Counted from the first letter of the stretch, positions 5,889-14,308 are shown. The stretch is DNA of 16,694 bases from Spirochaetales bacterium (GCA_031274005.1 JAISQU010000137.1:1-16694), one strand, 5' to 3'. Notes: generated from the sequence alone by a model not told the origin. Program-made: numbers and translations.

Positions 5889-7358
5889 ATGAACGCGGAC
5901 GCCTTTCCCAAAGAAATAAAAAACCACCTGTTTTATTTTGTCGGCATAAAAGGAACCGGCATGGCCGCTCTCGCGGAACTGCTTTTCCGGCTGGGGGCAA
6001 AGATTACGGGCTCCGATGTCGCGGATACGTTTTATACCGACGGGGTTTTGAGGAATCTGGGCATTCCGTTCTTTGAGGGTTTTGACAGCCGGCAGGTTCC
6101 CGCGGACGCGGTTCTGGTTGTGTACTCTGCGGCCTACCCTCCTGATAAGCATCCGGAACTTCTGCGGGCCGGGGAATTGGGGCTTCCGCTTATGTCGTAT
6201 GCCGAGGCTTTGGGCGCTTTTTCCCGCCGTATGCCTTTCGCGGGCATAGCGGGGGTTCACGGCAAAACCACCACGACGGCCCTGGCGGGCGCTCTGGTGC
6301 GGGAACTGGGCCTTGCCGGCAGCGTTCTCGCGGGAAGCGCGGTCAGCAGTTTTGACGGCTATTCGACCTGGGCGGGCGGGGATGAGTTTTTTATTGCCGA
6401 GACCTGCGAATACCGCAGAAACTTTCTCGCCTTCCGGCCGCGGTGGATTATTCTGACAAGCGTAGAAGAAGACCACCTGGACTACTTCAGGGATTATGAG
6501 GATATCCGCGGCGCCTTTCTTGAATACTGCCGGAATATGGAACACGCAGGCGCCCTTATTTACTGCGCCGACGACCGGGGCGCCTGCGAGGTTGCCCGCG
6601 GGATATGCCGGGAACGTCCCGACCTGCGCCCAATTCCCTACGGCCGCACAGCCGGCGGCGGCTACTGTGTCGGCTGCGTGCGCGAGGAGCCGGGCCTTAC
6701 GGCCTTCCGGCTTGCCGGTATGGACGCGGACTTTGAAATACGCATTCCCGGCTTACATACGGTATTGAACGCCGCCGCCGCGGTCGCTCTTGTCCAAACC
6801 ATTCAGACAGATCTTGCCAAAACCCTGCCGCAAAAACCGGCCGGAGCGGAACTTTTTGCAAAGGCAATCGCGGCGTTCCGTGGTTCCAAACGGCGCAGTG
6901 AGATTCTGGGCGAGGCGGACGGCATTCTTTTTATGGACGATTACGCCCACCATCCCACGGCGCTCAAAACAACACTCAGGGGCCTGCGGAGTTTTTATCC
7001 GGGCCGCCGCATTGTCGCGGATTTTATGTCCCACACCTATTCGCGCACGGCCGCCCTGCTTGATGAGTTTGCCGCGTCTTTTGCCTGCGCGGACCTGATT
7101 GTCCTGCATAAAATCTACGCCTCCGCGCGCGAGACAAACAGGGGCGGGATTTCCGGCAAAGACCTGTTTGAAAAAACGCGGAAAGCGCATCCCCGCGCCG
7201 TGTATTTTGAAGAAGTGATGGACGCCGCGCCGTATCTGAAAAGCCGGCTCAAGGCGGGAGACCTTTTCATAACCCTCGGCGCCGGGGACAACTGGCAGTT
7301 GGGTAAAAAACTTTTTGATGAACTTCGCGGCGGAATCTCACGGGGGGCCGCTTCATGA
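5889..7358 (+). CDS. murC: UDP-N-acetylmuramate--L-alanine ligase
   Basis: MurC adds L-Ala to UDP-N-acetylmuramic acid using ATP, the first peptide step of peptidoglycan synthesis in the cytoplasm. The 489-residue protein has the N-terminal UDP-binding Gly-rich motif GIKGTGM (19-25), the ATP P-loop GVHGKTTTT (122-130), DDYAHHP (350-356) and HTYSRT, followed by IYASARE and GAGDNW near the C-terminus. DDYAHHP plus HTYSRT favour MurC over Mpl, which has different motifs there. Length is normal. No Shine-Dalgarno lies near the ATG; the next in-frame Met is inside the UDP-binding motif, so 5889 is the only credible ATG. Its last bases overlap the yicC start (ATGA), indicating coupling. Confidence 0.92.
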   Translation: MNADAFPKEIKNHLFYFVGIKGTGMAALAELLFRLGAKITGSDVADTFYTDGVLRNLGIPFFEGFDSRQVPADAVLVVYSAAYPPDKHPELLRAGELGLPLMSYAEALGAFSRRMPFAGIAGVHGKTTTTALAGALVRELGLAGSVLAGSAVSSFDGYSTWAGGDEFFIAETCEYRRNFLAFRPRWIILTSVEEDHLDYFRDYEDIRGAFLEYCRNMEHAGALIYCADDRGACEVARGICRERPDLRPIPYGRTAGGGYCVGCVREEPGLTAFRLAGMDADFEIRIPGLHTVLNAAAAVALVQTIQTDLAKTLPQKPAGAELFAKAIAAFRGSKRRSEILGEADGILFMDDYAHHPTALKTTLRGLRSFYPGRRIVADFMSHTYSRTAALLDEFAASFACADLIVLHKIYASARETNRGGISGKDLFEKTRKAHPRAVYFEEVMDAAPYLKSRLKAGDLFITLGAGDNWQLGKKLFDELRGGISRGAAS

Positions 7359-8221
7359 AAAGTATGACGGGTTACGGCTACGCTGAGGCGGCCGCCAAAA
7401 CTTTTAACACGAGCTTTGAAATAAAATCCTATAACAACCGCTACCTTGATATTTATGTCAGTGTTCCGGCTACCCTAAGCCCCCTCGAACCCCGCATACG
7501 GGAATACCTGGGCGAAAGAATTTTGCGGGGAAAGGTGGAAGCTGTCTTCAGGGTAAAAAATATAGAAGAAGACATAAGCGTTTGCGTCGATCCCGCTGTT
7601 GTGGGCGGCTATCTCGCGGCCCTGAGAAAACTCGCGGAGCTTGCCGGAACAAACGAGGAAATCCGCCTGTCCCACCTTCTCCACATGGACGGCATTCTGA
7701 AGACAGGACAGAACAGGGGGGCCGAAGAGTATTGGTCGGATCTGGAGCCCCTTCTGGCGCGGGCTTTTGCCGGTTTTGAAGAAAGCCGGCTGCGCGAAGG
7801 AGCGGCCACCGAAAAAGATATTCTGAGCCTTCTGGGTGAGATCAGGGAAAACGCCGGAAGAACCGCGGCTTTCGCGCCTGAAATTGAAAAACATTTTTCA
7901 GAGACCCTGAGAGGCCGCATGGAAGAACTTTTGGGCGACAAAATTGACGAAGCCCGAATCGCCGCGGAGGTTGCGGTGCTTCTGGTAAAATATTCGATAC
8001 ATGAAGAGCTTGTACGCCTTGATTCGCACTGCGCAGCCTTTCTTGCCGCCGCGGCGGAAAAGGGGAGCGTAGGCAAAAAGCTGGACTTTATCTGCCAGGA
8101 GATGAACAGGGAAATCAACACCATTGGTTCAAAAAACGTCATGGCGGAAGTAAGCCGCTGTGTGGTCGCCATGAAGGACGGCCTGGAAAACATCCGGGAA
8201 CAGATCAGAAACATTGAATAG
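7355..8221 (+). CDS. yicC: YicC/YloC family endoribonuclease
   Basis: This 288-residue protein has the family start MKSMTGYG, the NRYLDI segment near residues 28-33, and the conserved C-terminal DUF1732 block including EELVRLDSH and LDFICQEMNREINTIGSK. YicC proteins are cytoplasmic endoribonucleases implicated in small RNA and mRNA turnover in E. coli and Bacillus. The ATG sits in an ATGA overlap with the murC stop. In many bacteria yicC precedes gmk; here a CMP kinase gene follows instead, keeping the link to nucleotide kinases. No truncation is seen. Confidence 0.95.
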   Translation: MKSMTGYGYAEAAAKTFNTSFEIKSYNNRYLDIYVSVPATLSPLEPRIREYLGERILRGKVEAVFRVKNIEEDISVCVDPAVVGGYLAALRKLAELAGTNEEIRLSHLLHMDGILKTGQNRGAEEYWSDLEPLLARAFAGFEESRLREGAATEKDILSLLGEIRENAGRTAAFAPEIEKHFSETLRGRMEELLGDKIDEARIAAEVAVLLVKYSIHEELVRLDSHCAAFLAAAAEKGSVGKKLDFICQEMNREINTIGSKNVMAEVSRCVVAMKDGLENIREQIRNIE

Positions 8222-8223
8222 AA

Positions 8224-8255
8224 AGTTGTTCAGAAACTGAAGTTTCCGAACAACT
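8224..8255 (+). other. long hairpin between yicC and cmk
   Basis: AGTTGTTC (8224-8231) pairs with GAACAACT (8248-8255); after one A-C mismatch, GAAAC (8233-8237) pairs with GTTTC (8242-8246) around a TGAA loop. It begins 3 bases after the yicC stop and ends just before the Shine-Dalgarno of cmk. There is no T-run, so it is more likely an mRNA processing or stability element, or a dispersed repeat, than a terminator. Confidence 0.6.
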
Positions 8256-8292
8256 CTAATAAATTTTGAAGGAGTTTATACCGAAAATTTTT

Positions 8293-8832
8293 ATGAAGGA
8301 TTCCGGGAAGAAAAAAATTAAAATAGCAATATCGGGAAAAAGCGGCTGCGGGAATTCGACCGTAAGCAGGTTGATCGCGGAAAAGCTTGGTTTACGAATG
8401 ATTAATTATACTTTTCACACAATCGCCGAGGAAAGGGGCATGGACTTTAACGAGCTGTGCCGCCTTGCCGAGACCGACTCATCCTGGGATCTCTTTCTGG
8501 ACAAAAAACAGGTTGAGCTTGCCGGGGATGGCTGCGTTCTGGGTTCGCGGCTTGCCGTCTGGCTTTTGAAAGACGCCGACCTGAAAGTGTTTCTTGACGC
8601 GCCTCAGGATGTTCGGGCAAAGCGTATTCACAAGCGGGAAGGCGGCGTATACGAGGATATTTACAGGGACACCCTTGAACGCGATAACCGCGACCACACG
8701 AGATACCTCAAGCTCTATAATATCGACAACGAAAAATATGATTTTGTGGATATTGTCATTGACACGACACAATTTACTCCCGAAGAAATCGCGAATCAAA
8801 TCACGGCCAAGGCCGCGCGCATTAAAAAATAA
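8293..8832 (+). CDS. cmk: short cytidylate (CMP/dCMP) kinase-like protein
   Basis: This P-loop kinase of 179 residues is close to the short archaeal-type CMP kinases, which convert CMP or dCMP to the diphosphate with ATP. Evidence is the N-terminal nucleotide-binding strand-loop, FHTIAEERGM, a lid region with several Arg residues (RAKRIHKREGG) and the later RDNRDHTRYLKLYNID. The P-loop reads GKSGCGNST (15-23): Asn21 stands where the usual Lys should be. Start choice is uncertain: AAGGAG (8269-8274) is 18 bases from the ATG at 8293, unusually far; ATT (8287) or ATA (8278) codons lie in frame nearer to it, and a TTG at 8266 overlaps the Shine-Dalgarno itself. It belongs to the murC-yicC run. 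Confidence 0.8.
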   Translation: MKDSGKKKIKIAISGKSGCGNSTVSRLIAEKLGLRMINYTFHTIAEERGMDFNELCRLAETDSSWDLFLDKKQVELAGDGCVLGSRLAVWLLKDADLKVFLDAPQDVRAKRIHKREGGVYEDIYRDTLERDNRDHTRYLKLYNIDNEKYDFVDIVIDTTQFTPEEIANQITAKAARIKK

Positions 8833-8847
8833 CCCCGTGGTAATGAT

Positions 8848-10383
8848 ATGGCAAAACTGGTAGCGGTTATCGATATTGGCGCTTCCGCCATACGAATCGT
8901 TGTCGCGGAGATAGACAAAAAAGGCGACTGGAAGCGGATTGACAGGGCGGTTAAACCTGTCGCCCTGGGGCGTGATGTTTTTATGTCCGGCTATATAGGC
9001 CGCGAAACAAGTTTTCTTGCTGTGCGCATTCTGACCGGCTTTACGGAACTTCTTTCCGGGTGGAATATTCCTTTGGAGGATGTACGGGTTATCGCGACCT
9101 CAGCCGTGCGCGAAGCGAAGAACCGCGATACTTTTATTGATCAGGTTTTTCTGCGCACAGGTCTGCGCATTCATGTTCTGGAGGGAATAGAAGAAAACCA
9201 TCTGACATATCTGGCCGTGGAGCACGCGGTGCGCGACCTGAAAGCGGACATGGCGCGGTCGAACAGCCTCATTATCGAAGTGGGAGCGGGTTCGACCGAC
9301 ATCATGCTGCTGCACCGCGGTAAAGTGCTTACGGCTCATTCCCTGCGCCTCGGGACAATCCGCATGGAGCGGTATATGGACCCCGATTTGGGGAATTACA
9401 GTCAAATCGAAGAATCCATACGCAACACGCAGGATATTCTTGACGTTGAGTTCCGCCCCGGACGCAGGGGCGAGGCCGGCCTGTCGCACATCAAATATTT
9501 TGTGGCCGTGGGAAGATCGGCGCGGATTGCCGCGGAGAAAACGGGTACAAAAGTCAAGGCGCGCTATTCGCTCATCGACAAAAAGGATTTTCTCGAGTTT
9601 GTAGGCAGGATTCAAAAATGCACGGTTGACGAATGTGTGCGTATGCTCCAGATAACCTATTACGAGGCGGAAGGGCTTATTCCTTCGCTCATTATATGCA
9701 AACATTTTCTTGAACAGACATCGGCCGGCCGGCTGCTTGTTCCCGATGCGGGCCTGCGGGAAGGGGTTCTTTTGAGTTTCGCGCTGGATACCGTTGTGGG
9801 GAAACATTTTTTTTCTCAGGTGATGACGGCGGCCATCAGTTTGGGGAGAAAGTTCCATTTTGACGAGGAGCACGCGCTTCATGTCGCGAAAATCGCCCTT
9901 TCGCTTTTTGATCAGTTAAAAACGAAACTCGGCCTGGACGCGCAGGCGCGGTTTCTTCTGGAAGCCTCCGCGATTCTGCATGACATTGGCAACTACATAG
10001 GCAGCTTTCACCACGACAGACACGGGCAGTATATCATCGCCAATTCGGAAATTTTCGGCTTTACCCGAAACGACATCAAGAATATTTCCTTTATTGTGCG
10101 TTTTCACCGCAGGCTTTCTCCTCACGCGTCCCCGGGGGGCTTTGCTTCGCTGCCGCGTGAGGAGCGTATACGGGTCCTGAAGGTCGCGGCTATACTGCGT
10201 CTGGCCGATGGCCTGGACAGGGGGCACGCACAAAACATTCCGTCTTTGCGGCTTGAAAAAACAGCGGACGAAATTCTTCTGCACGCGGATTACGAAGGCG
10301 AACCCCTGGCGGAGCGCAAAGGGCTGCGGCTGAAGCGCCAGATGTTCGAGGAAGTTTTTGGATACAGGGTTCGGCTGGTATAG
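8848..10383 (+). CDS. ppx: Ppx/GppA phosphatase with C-terminal HD domain (exopolyphosphatase)
   Basis: This 511-residue protein, close to E. coli Ppx in length, removes terminal phosphates from polyphosphate or the 5' phosphate of pppGpp. The N-terminal half is an actin-like ATPase fold: phosphate-binding loop AVIDIGASAIR at the start, the TSAVREAKNR segment, the EEN pair at 115-117 (place of the catalytic Glu of the family's EEAR motif), and the second phosphate loop VGAGSTD. The C-terminal half has HD-type motifs: HDIG (378-381) and later FHRR. Sequence alone does not separate Ppx from GppA; the adjacent ppk1, 18 bases downstream, favours polyphosphate. The ribosome site is weak (GTGGTAA at 8837). 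Confidence 0.88.
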   Translation: MAKLVAVIDIGASAIRIVVAEIDKKGDWKRIDRAVKPVALGRDVFMSGYIGRETSFLAVRILTGFTELLSGWNIPLEDVRVIATSAVREAKNRDTFIDQVFLRTGLRIHVLEGIEENHLTYLAVEHAVRDLKADMARSNSLIIEVGAGSTDIMLLHRGKVLTAHSLRLGTIRMERYMDPDLGNYSQIEESIRNTQDILDVEFRPGRRGEAGLSHIKYFVAVGRSARIAAEKTGTKVKARYSLIDKKDFLEFVGRIQKCTVDECVRMLQITYYEAEGLIPSLIICKHFLEQTSAGRLLVPDAGLREGVLLSFALDTVVGKHFFSQVMTAAISLGRKFHFDEEHALHVAKIALSLFDQLKTKLGLDAQARFLLEASAILHDIGNYIGSFHHDRHGQYIIANSEIFGFTRNDIKNISFIVRFHRRLSPHASPGGFASLPREERIRVLKVAAILRLADGLDRGHAQNIPSLRLEKTADEILLHADYEGEPLAERKGLRLKRQMFEEVFGYRVRLV

Positions 10384-10401
10384 AGTAAGAAGGGTTCACG
10401 T

Positions 10402-12582
10402 ATGAGAGCAAAAAAAACACATGCGGGAGTTTCCCGCTCCGCGCGCGGCGAAAAGGCGAAAACGCCTTTTTTCAACCGGGAACTCAGCTGGCTTGGGTTT
10501 AACAGGCGGGTACTCGGCGAGGCGCTTGATAAAAGCGTCAGGCTTCTTGAACGCCTCAAGTTTCTCTGCATTGTAAGCTCAAATCTGGATGAGTTTTTTC
10601 AGGTCCGCGTTGCCTCTTTGCGCCGTCAGCTCGCGTCGGGCAATTATGTAACAGACCCTTCGGGAATGAGCCCCGCCTCACAGCTCGAGGCCGCTTCGAA
10701 AGAAGTCAGAAAACTCACAGCCAGCCAGTATCGCTGCCTTCATGTGGATGTCCTGCCGCAGCTCGCGGATAACGGCCTTGTATTTGTCCTTCCCAAAAAC
10801 TGCGACAGCGCCCGGCAATCCTTTCTGGCGGACTTTTTCAACAGGGAGATTTTTCCCGTTCTTACCCCCTTCCGCGTGGAAAAAGGCGGCGAGGCGCCTT
10901 TGGCGGGCAACTTAAAACTTCACGCCGCGTTTCTTCTTGAAGCGCTGCCGGCGGCGCAGACGCATACCGAAGATTCGCTTTTGCTTGTCGCGGTACGCAT
11001 CCCTTCCGTTCTGCCGCGTGTTATTTTTTTGCCGGACCAGGGCGGCAAGGTCTGCTTTACGCTTTTGGAGTATGCCGTTCTTGAGCATGCCCACCATCTT
11101 TTTCCCGGATTTGAAATAAAAGAGAGTATTCTGTTTCAGGTTACCCGCGACAGCGACATAGGCGTAGACGAAGACCGGGACGACGATTTTGTGGATGCCA
11201 TGGAAGAGATTCTTGTAAGCCGCAAGAACAGCAGCGTGGTGCGGCTGTCTGTCGCGGGAACCAGCGCGCGCCTTCGCGATATGCTGAGCGCGTTTTTTGA
11301 CATAAGCTCCGCGGAGGTTTTTGAAAGCCGGGGCCCTCTGGATATGGGGAGTCTGGACCTGTCTGTCTTTACCGGTTTTGACAATCTGCGCGAGGAGGGC
11401 TGGAAACCTTCAAATCCCCGGGATATTCCCGCCGACGAACCTATCTGGGAATCCCTGAAGCAGAAAGACATTCTGCTCCACCACCCCTTTGATTCCTTTT
11501 ATCCTGTTATCAGGTTTCTGAGTGACGCGGCCGCCGACCCCGGCGTTCTTGCCATAAAAATTACTCTGTACCGCACCTCGGGAGATTCCCCCATTATTCA
11601 GGCCCTGGAACGCGCGGCGGCGGGCGGCAAACAGGTAACAGCCTTTGTAGAACTGAAAGCCCGCTTTGATGAGGAGCGCAACATTGAGTGGGCCGAAAGG
11701 CTTGAGCGCGCCGGCGTCATTGTCGTGTATGGCATTGCCCGCCTGAAAGTGCATGCGAAGACCATTCTCATTATCCGCAAAGAAAAAAACATAGTACGCC
11801 GGTATGTGCATCTTTCCACGGGAAACTACAACGACAAAACAGCGCGGCTGTATACGGACCTGGGCTTTTTCACATGCAGGGACGATATTGCCTACGATGT
11901 GTCCCTGTTCTTCAACGCCATTACAGGCTACTCCGTTATACCCAATCTGAAAAAACTGGTGATGGCGCCCACAGGCATGAAGAACCGCCTTGTCAGTCTT
12001 ATCGAAAGGGAGGCCGAGCGCGGCACAAAGGAAACGCCGGGCCTTATCATAGCGAAGATGAACTCTCTCGCCGACCCGGAGATAATCACGGCCCTGTACC
12101 GCGCCTCGCAGAAGCAGGTAAAAATCATGCTGATCGTGCGCGGCATCTGCATGCTCGTACCCGGCGTAAAAGGCGTTAGTGAAAACATTACGGTTATAAG
12201 TATAGTCGGCAGGTTGCTTGAACACTCGCGCGCCTTTTACTTTTACAACGCCGGCGCGGAAGAAGTGTTTCTCTCTTCCGCCGACTGGATGCCCCGAAAT
12301 CTTGACCGCCGCGTAGAGCTGATGTTCCCCATTGAACAGAAAGATTTGAAAAAGCGCGTCCTGCACATTCTGAAGACCTGCTTCCAGGACAACGCCCAGG
12401 CGCATATCCTGAAGCCCGACGGAAGCTGCGAGCGGCGCGTCAGCGATAATCCCAAAAAAATCATCCTGAGCCAGCGTATTTTTTACGACGAGGCGCTTGC
12501 GGAAGCGGCGGAAGCGGAGAAAAACAGCAAGAAGGAATTTACCGTACGGCGCAAACCGCCCAAGGCAAAACCTGAAGGTTAG
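10402..12582 (+). CDS. ppk1: polyphosphate kinase 1
   Basis: Ppk1 reversibly polymerises the gamma phosphate of ATP into polyphosphate, normally at the inner membrane. The 726-residue protein begins with a basic extension of about 20 residues, then the N domain signature NRELSWLGFN and the VSSNLDEFFQVRVA motif. Two phospholipase-D-like domains follow: His451 in LKVHAK is the expected autophosphorylated residue, and His608 in LEHSRA the second active-site His; their spacing of 157 equals that of the known pair in E. coli (435 and 592). VHLSTGNYN and SSADWMPRNLDRRVE are also present. The C-terminus has a Lys/Arg-rich tail. AGAAGGG (near 10388) lies upstream of the ATG. It is co-oriented with ppx. 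Confidence 0.97.
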   Translation: MRAKKTHAGVSRSARGEKAKTPFFNRELSWLGFNRRVLGEALDKSVRLLERLKFLCIVSSNLDEFFQVRVASLRRQLASGNYVTDPSGMSPASQLEAASKEVRKLTASQYRCLHVDVLPQLADNGLVFVLPKNCDSARQSFLADFFNREIFPVLTPFRVEKGGEAPLAGNLKLHAAFLLEALPAAQTHTEDSLLLVAVRIPSVLPRVIFLPDQGGKVCFTLLEYAVLEHAHHLFPGFEIKESILFQVTRDSDIGVDEDRDDDFVDAMEEILVSRKNSSVVRLSVAGTSARLRDMLSAFFDISSAEVFESRGPLDMGSLDLSVFTGFDNLREEGWKPSNPRDIPADEPIWESLKQKDILLHHPFDSFYPVIRFLSDAAADPGVLAIKITLYRTSGDSPIIQALERAAAGGKQVTAFVELKARFDEERNIEWAERLERAGVIVVYGIARLKVHAKTILIIRKEKNIVRRYVHLSTGNYNDKTARLYTDLGFFTCRDDIAYDVSLFFNAITGYSVIPNLKKLVMAPTGMKNRLVSLIEREAERGTKETPGLIIAKMNSLADPEIITALYRASQKQVKIMLIVRGICMLVPGVKGVSENITVISIVGRLLEHSRAFYFYNAGAEEVFLSSADWMPRNLDRRVELMFPIEQKDLKKRVLHILKTCFQDNAQAHILKPDGSCERRVSDNPKKIILSQRIFYDEALAEAAEAEKNSKKEFTVRRKPPKAKPEG

Positions 12583-12636
12583 GAACGGGAACATGTAGAA
12601 ATGCAATGACCCCGCCTTAAGCGCAACAGGCTGCTA

Positions 12637-13446
12637 TCAGGGAATCCTTACTTCCTTCGGATCAAACTTTACTTCGGGGTACCTTAAATTCATTGATTCA
12701 AGGGTTTCAACCAGAACCTTTGTCACCAGAAGATTGCGGAACCACTTGCGTTCGGCCGGTACAATGTACCAGGGCGCTTCGGATGTCGAACATTTCTCAA
12801 ACGCCAGCTCAAAGGCTTTTTGGTACTCGTCCCAGTGAATCCGTTCGGGAATATCCTGTGGGCTGAACTTCCAGAGTTTTTCCGGCGTGTCCAGCCTTTC
12901 CTGAAGCTGCTCCTTTTGGTAATCTTTTGAAATATGCAGAAAAAACTTTACAACCCGAGTCCCCTCGTCATGCAGAAGAGACTCAAAATTGTTGATATGT
13001 TCGTAGCGTTTTTTTATCAGGTCTTTCGGGACAAGCTGCTTCACGCGGGCAATAAGAACATCCTCGTAGTGGGACCGGTTAAAAACCCCTATGTGACCCC
13101 TGCGCGGCACATTCTGATGAACACGCCACAAAAAATCATGAAGAAGCTCCGTTGAATTAGGCCCCTTGAAGGAAACAACCTTGCAGCCCTGGGGATTAAT
13201 GGGGCCGAAAACATTCCGTATTGTCGAGTCCTTGCCCGCGGCGTCCATGGCCTGCAAAACAACCAGAAGGGACTTTGACCCGTCGGCGTACAAAAGCGCC
13301 TGAAGCCGCTGGAGCCGCAGAATAAGCTCCGCCAGCGTTTCCAGCCCCTCTTCTTTGCCAAGCCTGCCCTCGTAGCGGGTGGGCCAGGAATCAAGTTCCA
13401 CGGATTTGCGGGAATCGATCCGGTATTCCTTTGTATTGACAGACAT
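12637..13446 (-). CDS. ppk2: polyphosphate kinase 2 family nucleotide phosphotransferase
   Basis: PPK2 enzymes transfer phosphate from polyphosphate to nucleotides. The 269-residue single-domain protein has Walker A MDAAGKDS (67-74), Walker B region FNRSHYEDV (122-130), a lid-like stretch around residues 174-190, and PAERKWFRN (230-238). The FNRSHYEDV form and length resemble class III members that can phosphorylate AMP as well as ADP; the class is inferred. AAGGAG (13453-13458) is 6 bases upstream of the ATG. It converges on ppk1 with 54 bases between stops and no clear terminator. Together with ppx and ppk1 it forms a local polyphosphate set. Confidence 0.95.
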   Translation of the reverse strand: MSVNTKEYRIDSRKSVELDSWPTRYEGRLGKEEGLETLAELILRLQRLQALLYADGSKSLLVVLQAMDAAGKDSTIRNVFGPINPQGCKVVSFKGPNSTELLHDFLWRVHQNVPRRGHIGVFNRSHYEDVLIARVKQLVPKDLIKKRYEHINNFESLLHDEGTRVVKFFLHISKDYQKEQLQERLDTPEKLWKFSPQDIPERIHWDEYQKAFELAFEKCSTSEAPWYIVPAERKWFRNLLVTKVLVETLESMNLRYPEVKFDPKEVRIP

Positions 13447-13466
13447 GGTTTTCTCCTTGGAGCCTT

Positions 13467-13486
13467 ATTATACTCTTTGAAGTATA
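13467..13486 (-). promoter_or_regulatory. consensus -10 box with overlapping palindrome before ppk2
   Basis: On the minus strand a perfect TATAAT (13467-13472) lies 20 bases before the ppk2 ATG; the -35 at 17-base spacing is poor (GCGATA). A perfect inverted repeat TATACT/AGTATA (13469-13474 and 13481-13486, 6-base spacer) overlaps this -10, so it may be an operator. A poor -35 with an overlapping palindrome would suit activator or repressor control. Confidence 0.4.
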
Positions 13487-13516
13487 GTTTATCGCGCGTT
13501 TTATTCACAGGGGTTT

Positions 13517-14308
13517 TCACTCAATCCCGAAAAACAGGCGGGAGTTGGTATAGGTTTCTTCCGCCAGAACCTTTACATCCTTTTCCAGATGGCGGGCAAG
13601 AGCCTCCGCGATATGCGTAAGATACTTCGGTTCGTTCCTGCCGGACTTTCCGCCGCCATCTTCCAAATCGCGGGGCATAAGAAAGGGCGCGTCCGTTTCT
13701 ATCATCAGCCTGTCCGCCGGAATCCTCTTGACAAGCCCCGCGAGATGCCTGCCCCGGCGCTCGTCGCAGATCCAGCCGGTAATGCCGATAAAGCAGCCAA
13801 GCCCCAGATAAGCGTCCAGCTCCTTTTCGCTTCCGGTAAAACAGTGAACAACGGCGTTTTTTATACCGGCCCGGCGTTCTTTCAGGATGGCAAAGAAATC
13901 CTCAAAAGCGTCCCGTTCGTGCAGAAAAACCGGCATGGCGAGTTCCGCCGCGAGCTCAAGCTGTTTTATAAACCATTCACGCTGCGTATCCCGCGGCGAA
14001 AAATCACGGTTGTAATCCAGCCCGCATTCGCCTATGGCAACCGCGCACTCATGGCGGGCAAGGTCTTTCAGTTTGCGCGGGGTGGCGGGTCCGCAGGTTT
14101 TCGCGTCGTGGGGGTGTACCCCCGCGGTGGCGTACAGCTTTCCCGGATATTTTGCCGCGTAGCTTAAAGCCTCGAGGCTGCCGCGCTCGTTTGTACCGGT
14201 AATAATAAGCGGCGACACGCCGGCCTCCCCGGCGGCCTGCACAATGAGATGCCTGTCTTTGTCAAACGAGCGGTGCATAAGATTAATGCCGATGTCGATA
14301 AGTTTCAT
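13517..14308 (-). CDS. tatD: TatD family metal-dependent DNase
   Basis: This is a 263-residue TIM-barrel metallohydrolase. It follows E. coli TatD closely: DIGINL at the start (true TatD type, lacking the HxH of YcfH-like members), TAGVHPHD (61-68), AIGECGLDYNRDF with Glu94, His130 in FLHERDA, His155 in VHCFTGS, ITGWICDERRG, and Asp206 in ETDAP. TatD has 3'-5' exonuclease activity on DNA and RNA and is linked to DNA repair. It is encoded upstream of ppk2 with 70 bases between them and may be co-transcribed. There is no Shine-Dalgarno before the ATG; the promoter at 14320-14348 would give a leader of only about 5 bases. Confidence 0.96.
   Translation of the reverse strand: MKLIDIGINLMHRSFDKDRHLIVQAAGEAGVSPLIITGTNERGSLEALSYAAKYPGKLYATAGVHPHDAKTCGPATPRKLKDLARHECAVAIGECGLDYNRDFSPRDTQREWFIKQLELAAELAMPVFLHERDAFEDFFAILKERRAGIKNAVVHCFTGSEKELDAYLGLGCFIGITGWICDERRGRHLAGLVKRIPADRLMIETDAPFLMPRDLEDGGGKSGRNEPKYLTHIAEALARHLEKDVKVLAEETYTNSRLFFGIE

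Noticed and set aside
5883..6545. 220-codon minus-strand open frame opposite murC
   Set aside because: It is antisense to the conserved UDP-binding and P-loop region of murC and has no family features.
11410..12606. 398-codon minus-strand open frame opposite ppk1
   Set aside because: It is antisense to highly conserved ppk1 sequence, resembles no known family, and arises from the GC-rich codon use of the real gene.
12583..12636. bidirectional terminator between ppk1 and ppk2
   Set aside because: Only a 4-bp stem (GCCT/AGGC) is present, with no T-run on either strand.
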